DNA of 38,790 nt, taken from positions 1-38,790 of the forward strand of contig CAJNDS010001047.1 of NCBI GenBank assembly GCA_905221605.1. The letters are read 5' to 3'. Under the pieces are notes generated by a model. The model saw only the letters and a list, made by a program, of their open reading frames with translations, made no database searches and was not told where the DNA came from. Made by a program: the position numbers and the translations under genes. Origin of the DNA: Symbiodinium natans. Lineage: Eukaryota > Sar > Dinophyceae > Suessiales > Symbiodiniaceae. Shown here piece by piece: positions 8,896 through 19,500 of the stretch; position 1 is the first letter of the stretch; every line of letters begins with the position of its first letter.

Positions 8896-11800
8896 AAAGG
8901 CTTCTTTCTAGGGTCCAAGAGCCACCAAAAGGCTTCAAAAAGACACCCAAAAAGCCAGAAGCCCAGGATTTGCCAGACCCGCTATTAAAAATGCTATTTT
9001 TTAGTACTGAGATCGATGGTTTTGAGCACCCCTCCATTTTGCCCAGAAAGGTCCGGAAAGCCCGAAAAAGCGCCCAGGGCTACCAAAAGGCTCTAAAAGC
9101 CACCAAAAGGCTTCAAAAAGACTCCCAAAAAGCCAGAGAAGTCCAGGATTTGCCAGACCCGCTATTAAAAATGCGATTTTTTAGTATTGAAATCGATGGT
9201 TTTGGGCACCCCTCCATTTTATCCCCAAAAGGGCCAGGAAAGCACCAAAAAGCCCTCAAGGGCTTCAAAAAGGCTTTAAAAGCCACCAAAAGGCTTCAAA
9301 AAGCCGCCCAAAAAGCCGGAAGCCCAGGATTTGCCAGACCCGCAATTAAAAATGCTATTTTTAGTACTGAAATCGATTGTTTTGGGCACGCCTCCATTTT
9401 ACACCCAAAAACGCCAGGAAAGCCCGAAAAAGCGCCCGAGGGCTACCAAAAGGCTTTAACAGCCACCAAGAGGCTTCAAAAGCCTCCCAAAAAGCCGGAA
9501 GCCCAGGATTTGCCAGACCCGCCATTAAAAATGCGATTTTTTAAAATTGAAATCGATGGTTTTGAGCACCCCTCCATTTTGCCCAGAAAGGTCCGGAAAG
9601 CCCGAAAAAGCGCCCAAGGGCTATCAAAAGGCTCTAAAAGCCACCAAAAGGCTTCAAAAAGACTCCCAAAAAGCCAGAAGTCCAGGATTTGCCAGACCCG
9701 CTATTAAAAATGCGATTTTTTAGTATTGAAATCGATGGTTTTGGGCACCCCTCCATTTTATCTTCAAAAGGGCCAGGAAAGCACCACAAAGCCCTCAAGG
9801 GCTTCAAAAAGGCTTTAAAAGCCACCAAAAGGCTTCAAAAAGCCTCCCAAAAAGCCGGAAGCCCAGGATTTGCCAGACCCGCAATTAAAAATGCTATTTT
9901 TTAGTACTGAGATCGATGGTTTTGAGCACCCCTCGATTTTGCCCAGAAGGGTCCGGAAAGCCCGAAAAAGCCTCCAAGGGCTACCAACAGGCTCCAAAAG
10001 CCACCAAAAGGCTTCAAAAAGACTCCCAAAAAGCCAGAAGCCCAGGATTTGCCAGACCCGCTATTAAAAATGCTATTTTTAGTATTGAGATCGATGGTTT
10101 TGAGCACCCCTCCATTTTGCCCAGAAAGGTCCGGAAAGCCCGAAAAAGCCTCCAAGGGCTACCAACAGGCTCCAAAAGCCACCAAAAGGCTTCAAAAAGA
10201 CTCCCAAAAAGCCAGAAGCCCAGGATTTGCCAGACCCGCTATTAAAAATGTTATTTTTAGTATTGAGATTGATGGTTTTGAGCACCCCTCCATTTTGCCC
10301 AGAAAGGTCCGGAAAGCCCGAAAAAGCGCCCAAGGGCTATCAAAAGGCTCTAAAAGCCACCAAAAGGCTTCAAAAAGACTCCCAAAAAGCCAGAAGTCCA
10401 GGATTTGCCAGACCCGCTATTAAAAATGCGATTTTTTAGTATTGAAATCGATGGTTTTGGGCACCCCTCCATTTTATCCCCAAAAGGGCCAGGAAAGCAC
10501 CAAAAAGCCCTCAAGGGCTTCAAAAAGGCTTTAAAAGCCACCAAAAGGCTTCAAAAAGCCGCCCAAAAAGCCGGAAGCCCAGGATTTGCCAGACCCGCAA
10601 TTAAAATTCTATTTTTTAGTACTGAAATCGATTGTTTTGGGCACGCCTCCATTTTACACCCAAAAAGGCCAGGAAAGCCCGAAAAAGCGCCCGAGGGCTG
10701 CCAAAAGGCTTTAAAAGCCACCAAGAGGCTTCCAAAGCCTCCCAAAAAGCCGGAAGCCCAGGATTTGCCAGACCCGCCATTAAAAATGCGACTTTTTGGT
10801 ATTGAAATCGATGGTTTTGGGCGGCGCTCCATTTTACCCCCAGGGCCAGGAAAGCCCCAAAAAGCCCTCAAGGGCTACCAAAACAAAAGACGTTAAAAGC
10901 CACCAAAAGGCTTCAAAAAGCTTCCCAAATAGCCGGAAGCCCAGGATTTGCCAGACCCGCAATTAAAAATGCGATTTTTTAGTACTGAAATCGATGGTTT
11001 TGGGCTCTCCTCCATTTTGCCCAGAAGGGTCCGGAAAGCCCGAAAAAGCCCCCAAGGGCTACCAAAAGGCTGCAAAAGCCACCAGAAGGCTTCAAAAAGA
11101 CTCCCAAAAAGCCGGAAGCCCAGGATTTGCCAGACCCGCCATTAAAAATGCGATTTTTTAAAATTGAAATCGATGGTTTTGAGCACCCCTCCATTTTGCC
11201 CAGAAAGGTCCGGAAAGCCCGAAAAAGCGCCCAAGGGCTATCAAAAGGCTCTAAAAGCCACCAAAAGGCTTCAAAAAGACTCCCAAAAAGCCAAAAGTCC
11301 AGGATTTGCCAGACCCGCTATTGTTATGCGATTTTTTAATATTGAAATCGATGGTTTTGGGCACCCCTCCATTTTATCTTCAAAAGGGCCAGGAAAGCAC
11401 CACAAAGCCCTCAAGGGCTTCAAAAAGGCTTTAAAAGCCACCAAAAGGCTTTAAAAAGCCTCCCAAAAAGCCGGAAGCCCAGGATTTGCCAGACCCGCAA
11501 TTAAAAATGCGATTTTTTAATACTGAAATCGATGGTTTTGGGCACCCCTCCATTTTATCCCCAAAAGGGCCAGGAAGCACAAGGGCCACCAAAAGGCTTT
11601 AAAAGCCACCAAAAGGCTTCAAAAAGCCTCCCAAAAAGCCGGAAGCCCAGGATTTGCCAGACCCGCAATTAAAAATGCTATTTTTTAGTACTGAGATCGA
11701 TGGTTTTGAGCACCCCTCCATTTTGCCCAGAAGGGTCCGGAAAGCCCGAAAAAGCCTCCAAGGGCTACCAACAGGCTCCAGCCCACCAAAAGGCTTCAAA

Positions 11801-13633
11801 AAGACTCCCAAAAAGCCAGAAGCCCAGGATTTGCCAGACCCGCTATTAAAAATGCTATTTTTAATATTGAGATCGATGGTTTTGAGCACCACTCCATTTT
11901 GCCCAGAAAGGTCCGGAAAGCCCGAAAAAGCGCCCAAAGGCCACCAAAAGGCTTCAAAAAGACACCCAAAAAGCCAGAAGTCCAGGATTTGCCAGACCCG
12001 CTATTAAAAGTGCGATTTTTTAGTATTGAAATCGGTGGTTTTGGGCACCCCCCCATTTTATCACCAAAAGGGCCAGGAAAGCACCAAAAAGCCCTCAAGG
12101 GCTTCAAAAAGGCTTTAAAAGCCACCAAAAGGCTTCAAAAAGCCTCACAAAAAGCCGGAAGCCCAGGATTTGCCAGACCCGCAATTAAAAATGCTATTTT
12201 TTAGTATTGAGATCGATGGTTTTGAGCACCCCTCCATTTTGCCCAGAAGGGTCCGGAAAGCCCGAAAAAGCCCCCAAGGGCTACCAAAAGGCTCCAAAAG
12301 CCACCAAAAGGCTTCAAAAAGACTCCCAAAAAGCCAGAAGCCCAGGATTTGCCAGACCCGCAATTAAAAATGCTATTTTTTAGTACTGAGATCGATGGTT
12401 TTGAGCACCCCTCGATTTTGCCCGGAAGGGTCCGGAAAGCCCGAAAAAGCCTCCAAGGGCTACCAACAGGCTCCAAAAGCCACCAAAAGGCTTCAAAAAG
12501 ACACCCAAAAAGCCAGAAGCCCAGGATTTGCCAGACCCGCTATTAAAAATGCTATTTTTTAATACTGAGATCGATGGTTTTGAGCACCCCTCCATTTTGC
12601 CCAGAAAGGTCCGGAAAGCCAGAAAAAGCGCCCAAGGGCTACCAAAAGGCTTCAAAAAGACTCCCAAAAAGCCAGACAGAAGTCCAGGAATTGCCAGACC
12701 CGCAATGAAAAATGCGATTTTTTAGTACTGAGATCGATGGTTTTGAGCACCCCTCCATTTTGCCCTTCTGTCCGGAAAGCCCGAAAAAGCCCCCAAGGGC
12801 TACCAAAAGGCTCCAGAAGCCACCAAAAGGCTTCAAAAAGACACCCAAAAAGCCAGAAGCCCAGGATTTGCTAGACCCGCTGTTAAAAATGCTATTTTTT
12901 AATATTGAGATCGATGGTTTTGAGCACCCCTCCATTTTGCCCAGAAAGGTCCGGAAAGCCCGAAAAAGCGCCCAAGGGCTACCAAAAGGCTCTAAAAGCC
13001 ACCAAAAGGCTTCAAAAAGACTCCCAAAAAGCCAGAAGTCCAGGATTTGCCAGACCCGCTATTGTTATGCGATTTTTTAATATTGAAATCGATGGTTTTT
13101 GGCACCGCTCCATTTTATCCCCAAAAGGGCCAGGAAAGCACCAAAAAGCCCTCAAGGGCTTCAAAAAGGCTTTAAAAGCCACCAAAAGGCTTCAAAAAGC
13201 CGCCCAAAAAGCCGGAAGCCAGGATTTGCCAGACCCGCAATTAAAAATGCGATTTTTTTGTGCTGAAATCGATTGTTTTGGGCACGCCTCCAGCTAGGAA
13301 AGCCACAGGAAACCCCCGAGGGCTACCAAAAGGCTTGAAAAGCCACCAAGAGGCTTCAAAAGCCTCCCAAAAAGCCGGAAGCCCAGGATTTGCCAGACCC
13401 GCCATTAAAAATGCGATTTTTTAAAACTGAAATCGATGGTTTTGGGCGCGCCTCCATTTTACCCCCAAAAAGGGCAGGAAAGTCCCAGGAAGCAAGGGCT
13501 ACCAAAAGGCTTTAAAAGCCACCAAAAGGCTTCAAAAAGACTCCCGAGAAGCCGAAGATTTGCCAGACCCGTAATTAAAAATGCGATTTTTTAGTACTGA
13601 GTTCGATGGTTTTGGGCGCCCCTCCATTTTACC
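8896..13633. repeat. ~180 bp satellite array, module 2
   Basis: About 27 monomers of mostly 178-181 bp, the longest array in the left half. At least three monomer classes interleave: one with GAGCACCCCTCCATTTTGCCC and GGTCCGGAAAGCCCG, one with GGGCACCCCTCCATTTTATC and GGGCCAGGAAAGCACC, and a rarer one with ATCGATTG and GGGCACGCC (near 9367, 10622, 13266). A 309-codon open frame (8778-9707) is a by-product of the repeat, not a gene I can support. Confidence 0.93.
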
Positions 13634-13899
13634 GACAGAAAGCGTTTAAGGGGCTTCTTCCGTCCTCTTGTAAAGATATATGTATATTTTAAAGTTTAGG
13701 CCCTAACCCTAAAAGGAATAGGTTTGGGTGGTTGGGCCGCCTCATGAACGGCGCGGGGTGGGTGTTTGTTAGTCGGCCTGCAATAAGCGGGCCGAAGATC
13801 CGCCTCTGCAGCAAGCATGCCGTCCACCGCAAGAACTACACTAGCACGGACGTCTCACCCGCCCCCGGAAATTCAATACCCCATTTGGGAAAAGGCGCG
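13634..13899. repeat. AT-rich junction plus block A (copy 2)
   Basis: The satellite ends at about 13633. A short junction (GATATATGTATATTTT near 13675) leads into block A at 13698, here starting CCCTAACCCTAAAAGG. The block A hairpin TCGGCC/GGCCGA is kept although the neighbouring sequence differs from the helicase-linked copies. No C-tract and no helicase are present in this module. Confidence 0.8.
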
Positions 13900-13966
13900 A
13901 AACCCTAAACCCTAAACCCTAAACCCTAAACCCTAAATCCTAAACCCTAAACCCTAAACCCTAAAC
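13900..13966. repeat. Interstitial telomere array (CCCTAAA)n, short
   Basis: About 9 units, 67 bp, with one CCTAAAT-type variant near 13938. Same polarity as all other arrays in the window. Confidence 0.97.
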
Positions 13967-14190
13967 TGCGGCCAAAGCGCCGCCGCCCCACAGGCGGCGG
14001 CGGCCAAAGCGCCTCTCGCTACTTTTGCGACCTGCTGTCCCAAATGGAATGATGCATACCACGGAACATTACAAGTAGCACGTGCGTGGCACCACAAGCG
14101 TGGAGCTGTTCTCATTAGGGACAGTATGCCTGTCCCTTGGCGTACGCCAACAAGACTATATATTATAGATAATACCTTAAACCCTAAACC
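13967..14190. repeat. Block B hairpin cluster, version 2
   Basis: Same position and plan as at 8390 but with different stem sequences: a GC stem around 13979-14002, AGGGACAG-TATGC-CTGTCCCT (14117-14137), the perfect palindrome TTGGCGTACGCCAA (14137-14150) and CTATA-TAT-TATAG (14156-14168). Ends in a TTAAACCCTAAACC remnant. Confidence 0.85.
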
Positions 14191-14885
14191 GGAGCTTGGT
14201 GACGTGCTGTTTTGGGGCAGGTCCCAGGAAGCTTAAAAAGGTCTCAGAAGGCTCCTGAGGGCATGAAAAAGGCTTAGAAAGCTTCAAAAAGCCTCCAAAT
14301 GGCTTTGCAAGCCCAACAGGCTTCAAGAAACCCCAAAAAGGCCTGAGAGGCCCCGCGCGCTTTTCAATGCGTAATTTTGGTCAAGGAGGGGTCGCATTTT
14401 TCAATTTTAAAGGCAAAATAGTCTTCGGAGACCCCCCCTTGCCTCAAACTCCGACCCGCCCTTGAAAGGGAAAGTTTGCCTCCAAAAACAGACCAAATGA
14501 AGGGGACCCCAGGATCGGCGCGAGTCCCAGCTAAACATGCGAATTTTTTAGTACTGAAATCGACGGTTCTGGGTGGGCTCTGGTTTTCTGGATTTTCGAG
14601 CAAACCGAGCCTTCACCGGTTTCAGAATTCAAGTTTTTCACGGTTTTTCAAGGTTTTTTCAAAATTTTTCAGTGTTTTTCAAGGTTTTTCAATGTTTTTC
14701 AGGATATTTCAGGGGTTTTAACCCTCAATTCTGATGAAGGGCCGCCCCCGCGACCTTTTCACAGCCTAGTTTTGGTCAAGGGGGGGGTTGCATTTTTCAA
14801 TTTTAAAGGCAAAATAGTCTTTGGAGACCCCCCTTGCCTCAAACTCCGACCCCACTTGAATGGAAAGTTTGCCTTCAAAAAGGCC
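14191..14885. repeat. Linker with two block C copies and T-rich repeats
   Basis: Block C occurs at about 14342-14485 and again at 14750-14885. Between them is a sequence with a lone satellite core (TTTTTTAGTACTGAAATCGA near 14547) and a T-rich stretch (14635-14720) made of TTTTTCAAGG / TTTTTCAATG short repeats. The same arrangement recurs in module 4 (22757-23300). No gene seen. Confidence 0.75.
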
Positions 14886-16241
14886 TCCCAAAAAGCCGCA
14901 AGCCCAGGATTTGCCGGACCCGCTATTTAAAATGCGATTTTTTAGTACTGAAATCGATGGTTTTGGGCGCACATCCATTTTATCCCCAAAGGGGCCAGGA
15001 AAGCCCCCAAAAAGCCCTCAAGGGCTACAAAAAGGCTTTAAAAGCCACCAAAAGGCTTCAAAAAGCCTCCCAAAAAGCCGGAAGCCCAGGATTTGCCAGA
15101 CCCGCTATTAAAAATGCGATTTTTTAATACTGAAATCGATGGTTTTTGGCGCCCATCCATTTTATCCCCAAAGGGGCCAGGAAAGCCCCAAAAAGCCCTC
15201 AAGGGCCGCTTTAAAAGCCACCAAAAGGCTTCAAAAAGCCTCCCAAAAAGCCCAGGATTTGCCGGACCCGCCATTAAAAATGCGATTTTTTAGCACTGAA
15301 ATCGATGGTTTTGGGTGCCCATCCATTTTATCCCCAAAGGGGCCAGGAAAGCACCAAAAAAGCCCTCAAGGGCTACCGAAAGGCTTTAAACGCCACCAAA
15401 AGGCTTCAAAAAGCCTCCCAAAAAGCCGGATTCCCAGGATTTGCCGGACCCGCTATTAAAAATGCGATTTTTTAGTACTGAAATCGATGGTTTTGGGCGC
15501 CCATCCATTTTATCCCCAAAGGGGCCAGGAAAGCCCCAAAAAGCCCTCAAGGGCTACCAAAAGGCTTTAAAAGCCACCAAAAGGCTTCAAAAAGCCTCCC
15601 AAAAAGCCGGAAGCCCAGGATTTGCCAGACCCGCTATTAAAAATGCGATTTTTTAATACTGAAATCGATGGTTTTTGGCGCCCATCCATTTTATCCCCAA
15701 AGGGGCCAGGAAAGCCCCAAAAAGCCCTCAAGGGCCGCTTTAAAAGCCACCAAAAGGCTTCAAAAAGCCTCCCAAAAAGCCCAGGATTTGCCGGACCCGC
15801 CATTAAAAATGCGATTTTTTAGCACTGAAATCGATGGTTTTGGGTGCCCATCCATTTTATCCCCAAAGGGGCCAGGAAAGCACCAAAAAAGCCCTCAAGG
15901 GCTACCGAAAGGCTTTAAACGCCACCAAAAGGCTTCAAAAAGCCTCCCAAAAAGCCGGATTCCCAGGATTTGCCGGACCCGCTATTAAAAATGCGATTTT
16001 TTAGTACTGAAATCGATGGTTTTGGGCGCCCATCCATTTTATCCCCAAAGGGGCCAGGAAAGCCCCAAAAAAGCCTTCAAGGGTTACCAAAAGGTTTGAA
16101 AAGCAACCAAGAGGCTTCAAAAAGCCCCCCCCATTTTTTCCCCAAAAAGGTCCAGGAAGCCTCAAAAAGCCCTCAAGGGCTACCAAAAGGCGTTAAAAGC
16201 CACCAAAAGGCTTCAAGAAGCCTCCCAAATATGGCAAAATG
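14886..16241. repeat. ~180 bp satellite array, module 3
   Basis: About seven monomers plus partial units. A higher-order duplication is visible: about 15034-15537 is repeated essentially unchanged at 15563-16066 (529 bp apart, three monomers, one shortened). The array ends, as in module 1, with a truncated monomer (16110-16230) before the helicase 3' flank. Confidence 0.92.
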
Positions 16242-16534
16242 ACCCCATAATTTTCTGGATCTTGGGGAGGGCGGAAGTGCGTTGTTCGGAAGCCTAAAAA
16301 AGCATCCAATGGCATCCAACAAGCATAAAGGAAGGATCGGAACGCAAGCAAGGACACAAGCAGCAGAAGCCTGAAGCTGCACTTGCCAAGAAGGCTGCGC
16401 TGTGATGTTTTGCACTGAGCTCGCCTATTGTCACATCGTGTCCTGTCCATTGGTTACGGACTTGCCACAGCCATATCACAAATCTGTACATAAAACAGCG
16501 GGCAAGCGCAAAGAACCAGCACAAGCTAGTGTCT
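16242..16534 (-). other. Conserved 3' flank of helicase copy 2
   Basis: Homologous to 2236-2549 and 24826-25130, with small indels (TTTATGG is missing after CTTGGGG near 16266). Presumed 3' untranslated region of the helicase transcript. Confidence 0.6.
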
Positions 16535-19500
16535 CTACACACCTTTGGCCGGCGTGAAATGGTGAGGGGTCACGTGGTCGATGAATCGCCAATCCGCGTC
16601 TCGCTGGACGCGAGAAAGTGCTACATAGCCCGCAGCCTCCACGTTCGCAACATCCAGCCAGATGGTCACGTGGTCGAGAGTGGCACCTTGCACCTTCTGC
16701 AACGTGATGGCGTAACCCAGTCGAAGAGGCAGGTAAGTCACCCTGCGCTGCTCCCCCATCACCTCGAACTCGTCGTCGGTGTACGGGAAAACTGTGACGA
16801 TGTTGCAGACACGGGTGCGCACCACCACACAGTGTTGCTGGACGTCCACCACCACGGCAGTCATGCCATTCACGAAGTGGAGCTCCTTGTTGACGTTGCG
16901 AGTGAGCGTCACCCGCATGCCTATGTGGATGGGGATTTGCGCAGGCTGGCAATCCATCAGCTTACCCCCGGGACCATAGTTGTCGACGTTGCTTTCGGGA
17001 TCCCCAGGCACGGTGCAAACGGGCTCCGAATCGCCGAACAAGGCGTCGATGGCCAGGTCGTTCAGCAGGGCGGCGTTGCATCTTGTGATTGTCACAAAGG
17101 TACTTGTCGGGGCAGCTGCGAGCATGTCTCGCATGTCGAGCACGGTGGGATCTGGCGAAACTCCGGGCCTGTCCGGCATTGCGCGATGCCCCCGTATCAA
17201 GTTCAGGAGCTGCTGCCTGGAGGGCTTTGCCGTGCGCAGCAGCTCGAGTTTCCACCGCAGTTCCGAGCATTTACAGCGACGCATAGTCTTCAGATGCCGC
17301 ACCACGACCTGCGATCGCCAGCGGGGGCTGTCCGAGGCACGTGTGGGGTCCATGCCTCGCAGCTGGTGGAAATCCCCAACGAACACCAAGGCCGGTCTTC
17401 GCTCGGCGTTGTCCCAGAGTCGCAGCAGGCGCTCGAACGTCGATTTGGAAAGCTGCCCGACCTCATCGATGACGACCAAGTCGAAAAAGGTCATGGCATC
17501 CCAGGTTTCGTTCTCCGGCTTGTGCAACAAGAACATGCCGTGGAGGGTGTCCACGTCGAGGTCCGGGAATTTCTCCCTGTAGCTGCTGGCCAACACTCCG
17601 GTCGGGCACGCGATGCCCACGTGAGCGCCGGCTTCCACGGCGCGGCGGATGGCGACCTCCACGCACGTGGACTTGCCACTGCCCGCTGGTCCAAGGATGC
17701 ACAGCGGCCGTCCCTTGCGAGGAGCGCGCTCCAAGTGAGTTTCAGTGAAGTTGCGCAAATCTTCGGCCGTGGCCTCGTCCGGATACCGCCTCTGCACGGC
17801 CCACTCGACCATTTCGCGGACGTTGTCCACCGCCATCACTTGCTCGGGATCCAGCGCCCCTCGAAATCCCAGTTCGGGCGCCGCAAACAGGCCCGGTATG
17901 GGCACGGGGTCGTCTTCCAAATTGAGCGTGCCAGTGAGGTAGGCGTCGACGACGGCCGTGTGTGCCTCCAGCATGGCCAGGATGTTGCGGACGTGCGCGT
18001 CCCGATACCCTTCCAGCTGCAGCTCTCTCTGCACTTCCATCGGGCGGCGCCACAAGCCGGGGCGCCGAAGCAGACATAAGGCCAACATGCGATAACCTTC
18101 CGGCACGCCCAATACGCAGTCGTCCCAGAGTTCATCTACTTCCCGAAAAGGCACGTTGAGAAGGAGCCATTGCCCGTAGAAGGAGTCCTTGAGCCGGCTG
18201 TGCAGCTGAGCAACAACAGCGACGCGGCGGCGGCCTCCACCACGTACTGTGGATCGCCGGCGCCCGTCCTTGTTGGACAGCCGCATGTATTCCAGCAGCG
18301 TGCAATCGTCGTCTCTCCACTCACACTCCATGTACTTCTTCTCCCACTCGCCGGGCGGGCCAGTCCAGGGACAGCGCACGCTGAGGCGCCGCATCACAGG
18401 GGTCGCGATGACCTGCCGGAAGAACTGCGCACCCAGCTGCAGCCACATCTCGGGCTCGAGCGGATGGTACTCTGACAGGATCCGCCGCGCCAAGTGGTAG
18501 GCCGACGCCTCCTCATTCAGCCAGGTTGTGGCGAAGGAGTCGCTGAACTTGGCTGCGTAGCTGGCAACATACTGCAGCAGCAGAGCTCGGCCGTCCCCCG
18601 TCAGCACATCCATGTGGCACTGCATGGCTGCTATGACATCAGACAAGAAAGCTCGTACATGCGCCGCCTTGGCGCTCTGAGGATGGTGTAGCAAGATGCG
18701 GCCGCTGGGTTCATCGAAGGTCGTCGGGTCTTCTCGCAAAGGCCAACCGCTGCTGTCGTAATCCAACTGCGAGTCCTCGACCAAGTCCTTCATCTCCGGC
18801 TCCTCTTCCGCCAAGTCGGCTCGCAGGATGTTGGACCAGTCCACGGCCGACATGTTCTTCATCCAAACCAAAAGGTGGAGATGGGCACGGCCGGATCCGT
18901 GGTAGTTCTGCGCTTGCCCCACATGTCGTTTCCGCTTGCCGTCCTGGAACTCCAGTCGACCGAAGATCTCGACGACCGTGTCAGTCTGGCCACTGTCGGC
19001 AGCTGCCAGCACGTGCTCTCGCCAGCACCGATGCTTCGCTTGGAGGTTTCGCTTGTTGGTGCCACATATGAGTCCTTCGGCGACTTGAGTCAGAAGGTGC
19101 GCCAGGTGGAAAGTCTCCGCAGCTGGAAGATTGGTCCGGGTGCGCAGCATCTTCTTGAGCTCGTCTTCCAACCAGACGTGATACGGGGCGGACGGCTCGA
19201 AGGGCGACACAGTGATGAAGAGCGCAGGAAGGCCGATCTGCTTCGCCACATCCACCAGCGCGGCATGCATATTGTGCCAGTACACGGGCGAGAAGTTTCT
19301 GCCGGCCAGGGCCGAGCGAAGTGAGGTGCGGCAATCCGCGCCGTAGCCGATCACTCCCGAGAAGACCTTGGCGAGGAAGCTGGACTTGAAGCTCTGGCGC
19401 CCCGACTGCTCTCCATCGCGTGCGTTCTCCTCGAACTCGGCCTCTTCCTCGGAGCTGTCGCCTCTCATCTGTTGTAGTTGCTGTTGGCTTCCACCTCCTG

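Noticed and set aside
8778-9707. 309-codon frame across satellite monomers (and its duplicate at 33584-34513)
   Set aside because: The monomer is low in stops in several frames on both strands, monomer lengths of 178-181 bp change the frame repeatedly, and the peptide is only a Lys/Ala/Pro-rich repeat.
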